NCBI RefSeq assembly: GCF_014648395.1
Contig: NZ_BMRA01000007.1
Location: 362,874 to 426,873 of the forward strand
Reading direction: 5' to 3'
From: Micromonospora fulviviridis
GTDB lineage: Bacteria > Actinomycetota > Actinomycetes > Mycobacteriales > Micromonosporaceae
Length of the DNA stretch: 64,000 bases
Shown: positions 1 through 11,200 of the stretch, one piece after another
Numbering within the stretch: the first letter of the stretch is position 1
Layout of the letters: every line of letters begins with the position of its first letter
Translations under genes and position numbers: made by a program
The notes under the pieces: generated by a model
What the model saw: only the letters and a program-made list of their open reading frames with translations
What the model was told of the DNA's origin: nothing
Database searches by the model: none

Positions 1-12
1 GCACCCCGGCGA

Positions 13-1674
13 CTACCGGTTGGCGCTGGCGTACACCACGTCGGGAACGTTCAGCCACCAGGTGGCGGCGGCCCGTACCGGCTGTGGCATCCGGTCGTCG
101 GCCCGCAACAGGCGCAGGAGGGCGGGGTTGCGGGTCATGCCCAGACCGTAGGTCAGGCCGTTCAGCGCCGCCTCGTTGGTCGGCTGACCGGTCCGCCGCC
201 ACAGCTCGGCGTGGTAGGCGACCGCCGTCCTCCAGAACCGGTCGTCGCTGCGTCCGCCGACGTGCCCGATCGCCTGGGCCGCGGCGACGGTGATCGATCC
301 GTGCACCCCGCTCGCCGTGGTCAGCCGTTCGATGACCGCCCGTTGCTCCGCCCCACCCACCAGGCGCAACGCTTCGATCATGGCGGGCGCGACCGGGTCG
401 GCCAGCACCGTGCGGCCATTGAGTTCCGCGGCCAGCCCCGCGGCCAGCGGTTGCCGGTAGGGAGTGCCGCTCACCGCGATGGCCGCGTACATCCGGACGT
501 CGAACACCGGACTGAACAGCATCTCGTCCACGAGGACCGGCAGGACCTCGTCGCGGAAGGGCGGTGGCTCGCCGGGCATCAGGGCCACCGCCGTGTTGCT
601 GAGCCGGTCGACCAGCCGCCGGCTCGCCTCACCGTCGGCCAGCCGCCCCGCGCGGAGCACCTGGTGCAGCGTCGGGTCGGCCACCAGCCCGCGCAGGCGG
701 TTGCGACTCGCCGCCGGCATCCGGTCCGACAGACGGCGGAGCAACTCGACCGCGAGTGGCTGGATGTCCCCCCGCCGGTTCGAGTCGAAGCTCAGCTCGT
801 GGATGACCGCCACCAGGCGGGGCAGCTGTGCTTCGGTGAAGTGCCCGAAGCGGAGCTTCCGGACGCTGGCCAGCAGGGCGCCGAACTGGGCGCGGTCGTT
901 GGTGGGATGGGCCAGCTGGCGCAACACGTGCCGATTGGCGTCGGGATGGTCGCTCGCGTCGAGCGCGCTCACCGTCTCGATGAAGACCTGATTGGTCCGG
1001 TCGGCGGCGAGGCTGGCGCAGGCGGCGACCGCTGCCTGTTGACCGACCGGATGTGCCAGCAGGCGGCTCAGCGCCTCGTAACGCTGCATCCAGGCGAGCC
1101 CGTCGGCGACGATCGTCTCCGCCAGGAGGCGCTCAGCGATGTCCGCCCAGACCCGCTGCGGACTGATCACCACCTCCGGCACGGCCGCCAACCGCCGGGT
1201 GAGCTCGTCCCACTCCACACCGGTGAGCAGGGCGGTCGAGGAGGCCGCGAGGTCCACGAGTTCGGTGAGCCGGTCCGGCGCGGCCGGCCGGTCCGGAGCA
1301 CGGGTCAGCACGGGCGAGGCGTCGCCGGTGGACGCGGCGTACCGGTAGATGCTGTCGATGAGCGCGACGAGCCGGTGCGACGGCAGGTCGAGCAGTTCCT
1401 CGTACCGGCGGATGGCCAGGTACGGCACCCGCACCGCTGCGGTCTCCCAGCGCGAGATCTGGTAGACGCTGGCGCGCTCGGGCCAGCACCCACCCTGGAA
1501 CGCCCGGGCGAAGTCGGCCAGCCGGAGCCATCGCCCGGTCGGCCCGTACAGCCGGTTCACCCGCAGCAGCCAGCCCACGCGCTGCTGGGACGCCGGCCGG
1601 TGGAGCCCCGCCGGGCCGGCGCCCGACCGGTATGGACGACCACGACGGCCACCCGTGCTCCTGCCGGCTGTCAC
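13..1674 (-). CDS. XRE-like HTH regulator with helical-repeat C-terminal part
   Basis: Likely DNA-binding regulator, divergent from the NRPS operon and so a candidate pathway regulator. The N-terminal part (roughly residues 30-105 from the GTG at 1674) has the look of an actinobacterial Cro/CI-type domain: a helix ending in LLRVNRLYG, then SVYQISRWETAAVRVP, a typical recognition-helix stretch. The remaining ~430 residues are alpha-helical, Leu/Ala/Arg-rich and resemble HEAT-like repeats; no enzyme motif is visible. The reading frame stays open to a GTG at 1752. I prefer the GTG at 1674 because the segment upstream of it is poorly protein-like, but neither start has a good ribosome binding site. 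The stop codon is at 13-15, so the gene is complete. Its target and ligand are unknown. Confidence 0.7.
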   Translation of the reverse strand: MTAGRSTGGRRGRPYRSGAGPAGLHRPASQQRVGWLLRVNRLYGPTGRWLRLADFARAFQGGCWPERASVYQISRWETAAVRVPYLAIRRYEELLDLPSHRLVALIDSIYRYAASTGDASPVLTRAPDRPAAPDRLTELVDLAASSTALLTGVEWDELTRRLAAVPEVVISPQRVWADIAERLLAETIVADGLAWMQRYEALSRLLAHPVGQQAAVAACASLAADRTNQVFIETVSALDASDHPDANRHVLRQLAHPTNDRAQFGALLASVRKLRFGHFTEAQLPRLVAVIHELSFDSNRRGDIQPLAVELLRRLSDRMPAASRNRLRGLVADPTLHQVLRAGRLADGEASRRLVDRLSNTAVALMPGEPPPFRDEVLPVLVDEMLFSPVFDVRMYAAIAVSGTPYRQPLAAGLAAELNGRTVLADPVAPAMIEALRLVGGAEQRAVIERLTTASGVHGSITVAAAQAIGHVGGRSDDRFWRTAVAYHAELWRRTGQPTNEAALNGLTYGLGMTRNPALLRLLRADDRMPQPVRAAATWWLNVPDVVYASANR

Positions 1675-2230
1675 CGGGCCATTCACGCACGTTCGATCAC
1701 ACTCTGCAATCTTCTGACCACATGACGACACCGGCGACCTCTCCCCCGCCACCGGCCTAATTCACCACCGAACTGACGGAAATGCTCATTGTAAGCCGGC
1801 CTCACAAAATCGCCCCCAGCCACCCTGTTCCACGCAACCGGCGCCTGCTCCCAAGTGGACATAGGAGTGGCACAGCCACATAGAGAGGTCATCGGCGTGC
1901 GCATCCGACCAAATGTGCGCCGACAGGACCGCAACGACTGGAGTCGGATTGCCAACAGTGGCGCCGCGGGCCGCCGACGGGTAAGACGGCAACCCCTCCG
2001 GGTTCGTTCTAAGAGGTCAGATCCCCTGCTACGGGGCGGTGTGCGCGCAACAGCGGCAAGGTCGACCCGCTTCCGCAGTCGCAAAAGCTACCGCCGTCCA
2101 AAAAATAGACGAACGTGCCAGGGTGCCCGCCGAACGCATCGACGGCCGGCACGATACGGGGATCCAACTGAAGATCATCAGTGCCATGATGTCGAGAGGA
2201 AAATCCTATCGAGGGATCTGCACCTGTCTT
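1675..2230. promoter_or_regulatory. Divergent intergenic region upstream of the NRPS operon
   Basis: About 550 bases between the divergent regulator and the first NRPS gene with no convincing gene. Base composition is clearly less GC-rich than the flanks, particularly 1755-1830 and 2070-2260, as expected for a promoter region. A short inverted repeat, ATCAT with ATGAT 7 bases apart (2174-2190), lies just upstream of the probable start. Open frames here are short and lack codon bias. I could not identify a confident -35/-10 pair or an operator. Confidence 0.4.
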
Positions 2231-5200
2231 ATGAAAACACTGATCACAAGGGTCGACGCCGGCAATTTTCAGGGTGACGCCATCGCTCCGGCCTCGGCCG
2301 CGCAGCGCCAGATGTGGCAGCTCAGCCGCCTCGACCCCGGGACGGCCGGCTACCTGGTGCCGCTGGCGTACCGGCTGCACGGCCCGCTGGACGTGGCGGC
2401 CCTGTCGGCGGCGCTCGACGGGCTGGTGGCCCGGCACACCGCCCTGTGTACCACCCTGGCCCCGGACGGCCCGGCCGGACCGCCCGGCGCCGACGCGACG
2501 CGGCGGCTGGTCCAGGTGGTCCACGAGCCACGCCCGGGCCTCCTGCGGGTGCACGACCTGAGCGGGCTGCCCACCTGGCAGCGCGACCAGGAGTTGCGGG
2601 CCCGGACGCACGCCGAGGCGGGCACCCCGATCGACCTCGAACGCGGCCCGGTGCTGCGCGCCCTCCTGCTGCGCAGCGCGCCGGAGGAGCACGTCCTCCT
2701 GCTGACCTTCCACCACGTCGCGGTCGACGAGTGGTCGCTCGGCATCCTCCACGAGGAGTGGGAACGGCTCTACGCCGCGCACCGCGCGGGGCGGCCGGCG
2801 AATCTCGACCCGGTCGAGGCCGACGGCCGCGACCACGCGCTCCGGCAGCGGGACTGGCTCGACGGTCCGGAGGCGGCGGCCCAGCTCGACCAGTGGCGGG
2901 CGGAACTCGCGGGCGCGCCGGCCGTGTTGGAACTGCCCACCCGCGGCCCGCGCCCCGCCGTGCCGTCCAGCGCGGGGGCCACCCTGTCGGTGCCGCTGGA
3001 CGTCCCCACCGAGGCGCTGACGGCGCTGTGCCACCGGATGCGGGTCTCCCCGTACATGGTCATGCTGGCCACGCTGCACGTGCTGCTGGCCCGCTGGACG
3101 GGGCAGCGCGACATCGTGGTGGGCACGCCGGTGGCCAACCGGCGTCGGCCCGACACGCAGCGGCTCGTCGGGCTGCTGCTGAACACCGTCGCCGTCCGGG
3201 CCCGGCTGGACGACAACCCGTCGTTCGAGACGCTGCTCGGGCGGGTGCGGGCCGCCGCCCTGGGTGCCCTGAGCCGGGAGGAACTGCCCTTCGCGACCGT
3301 GGTCGAGGCGCTGCGGCCGGCCCGCCGCCCCGGCTTCACCCCGCTGTTCCAGGTGATGTTCGTGTACGGCCGCGAGGCGCCGCCCCCGCGCCTGGACGAC
3401 CTCGAGGTCACCCCGGTCGAGGTGCCCGTCGACACCGCCAAGTTCGACCTCACCGTCTCGGTCCGGGAGAACGCCGACGGCCTGCGGACCGCGCTGGAGT
3501 ACCGGACCGACCTGTTCGACTCCGACGCGATGGCCCGCCTCGCCGGACACTTCCAGACGCTGCTGCGGTCGCTGGTGGCCGACCCGGGCGCACCGGTCGG
3601 CTCCGCCGCGATGCTCGCCCCCGACGAGTACCGGCACCTCGTCGGCGAGTGGAACCGCACCGCCACCCCCGCCGAGCCGGACGACCTGGTCCACCTGCTG
3701 ATCGAGCGGCAGGCGCGCGAGACCCCGGCCGCCGTGGCGGTGACCGACGGCGACACCGCGCTGAGCTACCACGAGCTGCACCTGCGGGCCGAGGCGCTGG
3801 CGGAGACACTGCGCGGGCGGGGCGTCGGCATCGGCAGCCTCGTGGGGGTGCTCCTGCCGCGCGCGGTGCCGTTCGCGGTGGCGGTGCTCGCCGTGCTGCG
3901 GACCGGCGCGGCCTACGTACCCCTGGATCCGGCCAACCCGCCGGCCCGGCTGCGGTACCTGATCGCGGACACCGCCGCCCCGGTCGTGCTCACCTGCGCC
4001 GAGCTGGCACACCTGGTGCCCGACGGCGTGGCGCTGCTGGTGCCCGGCCCGGACACGCCCGCCCCGCCGGCCGACGCCGGACGCGGCGGCGGGCCGCGCC
4101 GCCGGCCGCGGCGGCGACCGCAGCCGTCGGCGGAGGACCTGGCCTACGTCATCCACACCTCCGGCTCCACCGGCCGCCCCAAGGGCGTCATGGTGACCCA
4201 CCGCGGCGTGTGCAACTACGTGCGCTGGGCGGCCCAGGCCTACCGGCTGCGCCCCGGGGACACCGTGCCGCTGCACTCGTCGGTCGGGTTCGACCTGACC
4301 GTCACGAGCCTGCTCGTGCCGCTGGTCAGCGGGGCCACGGTGCGGATGGTCGGCGAGCACCTCGGCCCGGAGGCGCTGGGCGAGGCGCTGCGCGAGCAGC
4401 GGACCGGCTCCGGGCTCGTCAAGATCACCCCGGCGCAGCTCGACCTGGTCCGCCACCAGCTCCGCCCCGCCGAGCTGGCCGACCGCACCCGCTGCTTCGT
4501 GATCGGCGGCGAGAACCTGCGCGCCGACCAGGTGGCGCCGTGGCGGGCCCACGCGCCCGGCACCGCGCTGGTCAACGAGTACGGGCCGACGGAGACCGTG
4601 GTCGGCTGCGCCGCGTACGAGGTCGACCCGGCCTCGCCGGCCGACGGCTCCGTCCCCATCGGCCGACCGATCGCCAACACTCAGCTGTACGTGCTGGACG
4701 GGTGGCAGAACCCGGTCCCGGCGGGCGTGGTCGGCGAGCTGTACGTGGGCGGGGCCGGTGTGGCGCGCGGCTACCTGCACCAGCCGGGGCTGACGGCCGA
4801 GCGGTTCGTGCCGGACCCGTTCTCGGGGGTCCCCGGCGCGCGGCTGTACCGCACCGGCGACCTCGTCCGCCTGCGCCCCGACGGGCACCTCGAATACCTG
4901 GGCCGCACCGACCACCAGGTCAAGCTGCGCGGCTACCGGGTGGAACTCGGCGAGGTCGAGGCGGCCGTCCGGCGCTGCCTGCCGGACGCCGACGTGACGG
5001 TGCGACTGCGCCGGGACGACCCCGACGACCCGCGACTCGTCGCCTACCTGGCGGGCGGGGCGGAGACCGACCTCGCCGCCCTGCGGGCGGCGCTCGCCGC
5101 CGACCTGCCGTCCTACCTGGTGCCCGCCGCCTTCGTCCGGCTGGACGCGCTGCCGCTGACCGGCAACGGGAAGGTGGACGCCGCCGCGCTGCCCGCTCCC

Positions 5201-8200
5201 GGACGCGCGGCCGAGGTGCCCCGGCAGCGGCCCGCGCCCCCCGCCCCCGCACCGCCGGTGGCGACGCCCGCTCCGGCCCGGTGGGACTCCACCCGGGTAC
5301 GCCTGGAGCGGCTGGTCGTGGACGTGTGGCGCGAGGTGCTCGGCGTCGACGACGTGGGGGTGCGGGACAACTTCTTCGACCTCGGCGGCCACTCGATGCG
5401 GCTGCTGGCCGTCCTCGAACGGCTGCGCGACCGGCTCGGCGACGTGGTCACCGTCACCGACCTGTTCCGGCACCCCACGGTCGACTCCCTCGCCACGTTC
5501 CTCACCACCGCCACCACCGGGGTGACCGCGCCGGCCGCCGCGCCGGCCCCGGCCGCCCGGCCCCGCGTCGGCGTGCGCGACGGCACCGGGCAGCCGGGCG
5601 GCCTGATCGCCGTCGTCGGCATGGCCTGCCGCTTCCCCGGCGCGCGGACCGTCGACGAGTACTGGCACAACATCCGCGCCGGGGTGGAGTCGGTCCGGGA
5701 GTTCAGCGTCGAGGAGATGCTCGCCGACGGCGCGGACCCGGCCCGGCTCGACGACCCGGCGTACGTGCGGGCCGGCACGTGGCTGCCCGGCATCGACGAG
5801 TTCGACGCGGCCTTCTTCGGGATCACGCCCCGGGAGGCGCAGACCCTCGACCCGCAGCACCGGCTGCTGCTGGAGTGCGCGTGGCACGCGCTGGAGCACG
5901 CCGGTCACGACCCGTCCCGCTACCCCGGCCGGATCGGCCTCTTCGCCGGCTCGGGTCGCAGCAGCTACCTGCTCGACCACCTGAGCGGCCACCCCGAGCT
6001 GACCGGCGCCCTCGGCGAGCACCAGCTCTCGATCAGCAACGACAAGGACTTCCTGCTCAGCCGGGTCGCCTACAAGCTCGACCTCACCGGCCCCGCGGTC
6101 ACCGTCGCCACCGCCTGCTCGACCTCGCTGGTGGCCGTGCACCTCGGCCGGCAGAGCCTCCTGACCGGCGAGTCCGACCTGGTCCTGGCCGGCGGGGTCA
6201 GCATCTTCCCGGCGCAGCGGCGCGGCTACCTCTATCACGACGGCGGGATCTACTCCCCCGACGGGCACTGCCGCCCGTTCAGCGCGGACGCGCGCGGCAG
6301 CATCGAATCCAGCGGGGTCGGCATCGTCGCGCTCAAGCGGCTGGAGGACGCGGTCGCGGACGGCGACACCGTCTACGCGGTGATCCGCGGTTCCGCCGTC
6401 AACAACGACGGGGCACGCCGCACCGGCTACACGGCGCCGGGCGTCGCGGGTCAGGTCGAGGTGGTCAGCAGCGCGCTGGCCAAGGCCGGCGTGGACCCCC
6501 GCTCGGTGAGCTACGTGGAGGCGCACGGAACGGGCACCAGCCTCGGCGACCCCATCGAGGTGGCCGCGCTGACCGAGGCGTTCCGGCGCGGCACCGACGA
6601 CCGCGGCTTCTGCGCCCTCGGCTCGGTGAAGGCCAACATCGGGCACACCGACGCCGCCGCCGGGGTGGCCGGTCTCATCAAGACGGTCCTGGCGCTGCAC
6701 AGCCGTACCCTGCCCCCGACCATCAACGTGAGCCGGCCCAACCCGGCCATCGACTTCGCGGGCAGCCCGTTCTACCTCAACGACAGCGCCCGCCCGTGGG
6801 CCGCCGACGGCCCGCGCCGGGCCGGGGTCAGCTCGTTCGGCATGGGCGGCACCAACGCCCACGTGGTGCTGGAGGAGGCCCCGGCCGCGCCGGCCGAGCC
6901 GACGGCCGCGCCGGCCGACGGGCCGCACCTGCTGGTCGTGTCGGCCCGCACGGCGGCGTCGCTGGAGCGGCAGACGCGCCGGCTCCGCGACTGGCTCGAC
7001 ACGCGACCCGAGGTGGAACTCGGGGATGTCGCGGCCGGCCTGGGCCGGCGCCAGTCCATGACCCACCGGCGGTTCCTCGTCGCGGCGGACCGCGCCGACG
7101 CACTGGCGGCCCTCGACGCGCCGCAGCGCCAGTTCACCGCCACCCACCCCGGGGGCCGGCGACCGCTGGTGTTCGCCTTCCCCGGGCACGGCGCCCAGCA
7201 CGTGGCGATGGGCGCCGGCCTCTACCGCGCGGAGCCGACCTACCGGGCCGTGGTGGACGAGTGCGCCGACCTGGTCCGCGACGACCTGGGACTCGACCTG
7301 CGTACCCTGCTCTGCCCCGCGCCCGACGGCCACGCGGAGGCCGAGCGGCTGCTCGCGGAGCCCCGGCTGGTCCAGCCCGCCCTCTTCGTCACCGGATACG
7401 CGCTCGCCCGGTCGCTGCTCGCCCGGGGCGTGACCCCGGACCTCATGGTGGGGCACAGCCTCGGCGAGTACGTGGCCGCCTGCCTGGCCGGGGTCTTCCC
7501 GCTGGCCGACGCGCTGCGCCTGGTCTGCGCCCGGGGCGCGCTGGTCGCGCGGACCCCGGCCGGGGCGATGCTCGCGGTGGGCCTGCCCGAGACGGCGGTC
7601 GCCGCACTGCTGGACGACCGGGTCTCGCTGGCCGCCGTCAACGCCCCGGAGCTGTGCGTGCTCTCCGGCGACCCGGAGGCGATCGGGGCGCTGCGCGAGC
7701 GGCTGACCGGCGACGGGATCGACTGCCGGCCGCTGCGGGTCGCCCGCGGCTACCACTCCGCCCTGCTCGATCCGGTGCTCGACGAGTTCGCCGAGCACGC
7801 CGGCCGGGTCACCTACCACGAGCCCGAGCGCCCCTACCTGAGCAACCTGACCGGCGGCCCGGTCGTCCCGGGGCAGGTCATCGACCCGGCGTACTGGGTG
7901 CGGCACATGCGCGAGCCGGTCCGGTTCGCCGAGTCGGCCGCGCTCCTGGCCGAGCAGGACGTGGTCCTCGCGGAGCTGGGTCCCGGGCACGCCCTCGGCG
8001 GCCTGACCCGGCTGGCCGGCCTGCGGCCGGGCCAGGCCGTGGCGGCCATGCGGCATCCGCGCGCCGACGCCGACGACCTCACCACGCTGCTCGACGCGGT
8101 CGGCCGGCTGTGGCTGGCCGGCGCGCCGGTCGACTGGACCCGCTTCCACGGCGACGGGCGCCGCCGGCTGGCCCTGCCCGGCTACCCGTTCGAGCGGCAC

Positions 8201-11200
8201 CGCTACTGGGTCGAGGCCGCGCCGCGACCGGGGGCGGCGCTCCCCGCGCCCGCCGCGCCGGACGCGCCGGACGCCCCCGAGCCCGTCGACGCCGGCAACC
8301 GGCCGCCGCTGAGCACCGCCTACGTCGCGCCGGCGACGCCCGTGCAGGAGTGCGTGGCGGAGATCTGGGCCGAACTGCTCGGCATCCGGCCGATCGGGGC
8401 GCACGACAACTTCTTCGAGCTGGGCGGGCACTCGCTGCTCGCCACCCAGGTCGTGGTCCGGCTGCGGGCCCGGCTCGGCGTGGCGCTGCCGCTGGAGACG
8501 GTCTTCGCGCAGCCGACCGTCGCGGGCATCGCGGCGGCGCTGCCGGCCACCGCACCCGCACCCGCCGCGCCCGCCGCGGTCGAGCCGGCCGCGCCGGCCG
8601 CGCCCACCATCCCCCGTGCCGATCCCGACGCCGGCCCGGCGCCGCTCTCCTCCGGGCAGCACCGGCTCTGGTTCCTCGACCAGGCGTACGCGCAGAACGC
8701 CTACACGGTCAGCACCGCGCTGCTGCTGGACGGCGCCCTCGACGTCGACGCGCTGCGCGAGGCGCTGGCCGGACTGGTCCGGCGGCACGAGTCGCTGCGT
8801 ACCGTGTTCCCGGTCGGTCCCGACGGCGACCCCGTCCAGGAGGTGCGGCCGGCCGGCCCGGTCGACCTGCCGGTCCTGACCGCGCCCGACGGCGCGGACG
8901 ACGCAGCGCCGGGTCCGCGGAGCATCGTGGAGTCGGCCGTCGCCGACGCGCTGCCCGGGTGGGTGCACGCGGCGCTGGCCGCCGACGTGCGGCGCCCGTT
9001 CGACCTGGCCCGCGGGCCGCTGTTCCGGGCCGTGCTGCTCCGGGTCGCCGAGGACCGGCACGTGCTCTCGCTGACCATGCACCACAACGTCTCCGACGGG
9101 TGGTCCCTCGGCCTCATCGCCGGCGAACTCGCCACCCGCTACGCCGCCGCCTGCGACGGCCGCCCGGCGCCGCTGCCCGACCTGGCCGTCCAGTACGGCG
9201 ACTACGCGCGCTGGCAGCGCGGCCGGCTGGCCGACCCGGACAGCGACGACCTGCGCTGGTGGCGCCGGCAGCTCGACGGGGTGGCCAGCGTGCTGGAGGT
9301 GCCCACCGACCGGCCCCGGCCGCCGGTGCAGACCTTCGACGGCGCGGTCAGCACCCGGGTCCTGCCGCCGGAGACCGCCGACGAGCTGCGCCGGTTCAGC
9401 CAGGCCCGCAACGCCACCCTCGCCATGACCGTGCTGGCCGCGCTCAAGGCCCTGCTCTGGCGCTACACCGGCCAGCGGGACATCTGTGTCGGCACGCCGG
9501 TCGCCGGGCGGGTCCGCGCCGAGCTCGAACCGATGGTCGGCTTCTTCGTCAACATGCTGCCGCTGCGCACCGTGCTCGACGGCGACTGGACCTTCGCGGA
9601 GCTGCTCGGCGAGGTGCGGCGCACGGCGCTGGGCGCGTACGACCACCAGGAGGTGCCGTTCGAGCGGCTGGTGGACCTCGTCGACGCGCCCCGGGACCTC
9701 AGCCGGAACCCGCTGTTCCAGGTGATGTTCAACCTGCTGAACGTGCCCGAGCAGCGGGACCTGGGCACGGCCGGGCTGCGGATGGTCCCGTTCGCCGTCG
9801 AGCCGGGCATCGCCCAGCAGGACCTGGCCCTGTACGCGTACGAGGTGGACGAGGGACTGCGGTTCCGGCTGGAGTACAACAGCGCGCTGTTCGACGCGGA
9901 GACCGCCGAGCGGATGATGGGGCACCTGGAGACGCTGCTCGCCGCGGCCGTCGCCGACCCCGGCGTCCGGCTGGCGGACCTGGCCGTGCTCACCCCCGCC
10001 GAGCTGGACCGGTTCGCCGGATGGAACGACACCGCCGCCGAGCCGGGCTGGGCGGTGCCGGGCCGGCCCACCCTGGTCGAGCTGATCGCGCACCAGGTCG
10101 CGACGCACCCCGACCGGCCCGCCGTCACCTTCGGGGCCACCACGCTCAGCTACGCCGAGCTGAACGCCCGGGCCAACCGGCTCGCGCACCGGCTCCGCCG
10201 GGCCGGCGTCGGCCCGGACGTCACGGTGGCCGTCTGCCTGCACCGCTCGGACGAGCTGCCGGTCACCCTGCTCGGCGTGCTCAAGGCCGGCGGCGCGTAC
10301 GTCCCCGTGGATCCCGACTACCCCGTCGAGCGGCAGCGGTACGTGCTGGCGCACAGCGACGCCCGGGTGCTGGTCACCGAGGCGGACCTGGCCGGCCGGT
10401 TCGCCGACTTCACCGGCGAGGTGGTGCGGGGCGGCGCGGCCCTGGCCGGGGAGCCGGAGACCGATCCCGAGCCGTCGGCCGGGCCGGACGACCTCGCGTA
10501 CGTCATCTACACCTCCGGCTCGACGGGCCGTCCCAAGGGTGTCCGGGTGACCCACGGCGCCGTGGTGAACACCCTCGCCACCATGCGCGAGCGGCCGGGC
10601 CTCACCGGCGACAGCACCATGCTCGCGATGGCGAGCTTCGCCTTCGACATGTCGGTGCCGGAGTTGTTCCTGCCCCTCGTGGTCGGCGCCCGGATGCTGC
10701 TGGTGGGCCGCGACGTCGCCTACGACGCGCCACGGCTGGCCGACCTGCTGGCCGCGGAACGGGTCACCCTGGCCCAGGGCACCCCGGCGACCTGGCGGCT
10801 GCTCGTCGAGTCCGGCTGGACCGGGACACCCGGCCTCACCGCCGTCTGCGGCGGCGAGGCGGTGTCCGCCCCGCTGGCCCGGCAACTGGCCGAGCGGGTG
10901 GACGCGCTGTGGAACCTCTACGGCCCGACCGAGGCCGCCGTCTGGTCCACGATGGACCGGATCGAGCCGGGCTTCACCCACCTCACCGTCGGCCGCCCCA
11001 TCGGCAACATGCGCGTCCACGTGCTCGACGCGCAGCTGTCCCCCGTCCCGATCGGGGTGCTGGGCGAGCTGTACCTCGGCGGCGCCGGGCTGGCCCGCGA
11101 CTACCACGGCGACCCGGCGCTGACCGCGCAGCGGTTCGTGCCGGACCCGGACGGCGGCGGCCGGCTGTACCGCACCGGCGACCTCGGCCGGCGCCTCGCC

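Noticed and set aside
211-1725. Long plus-strand frame opposite the XRE-like gene
   Set aside because: Composition is Arg/Gly/Pro/His-rich without any recognisable fold; the minus strand encodes a coherent HTH protein.
2039-2230. N-terminal extension of the first NRPS to the ATG-like starts at 2039, 2186 or 2189
   Set aside because: The extra residues are basic and unlike NRPS N-termini, and the C domain begins shortly after ATG 2231. The 2186/2189 ATGs remain possible but are less likely.
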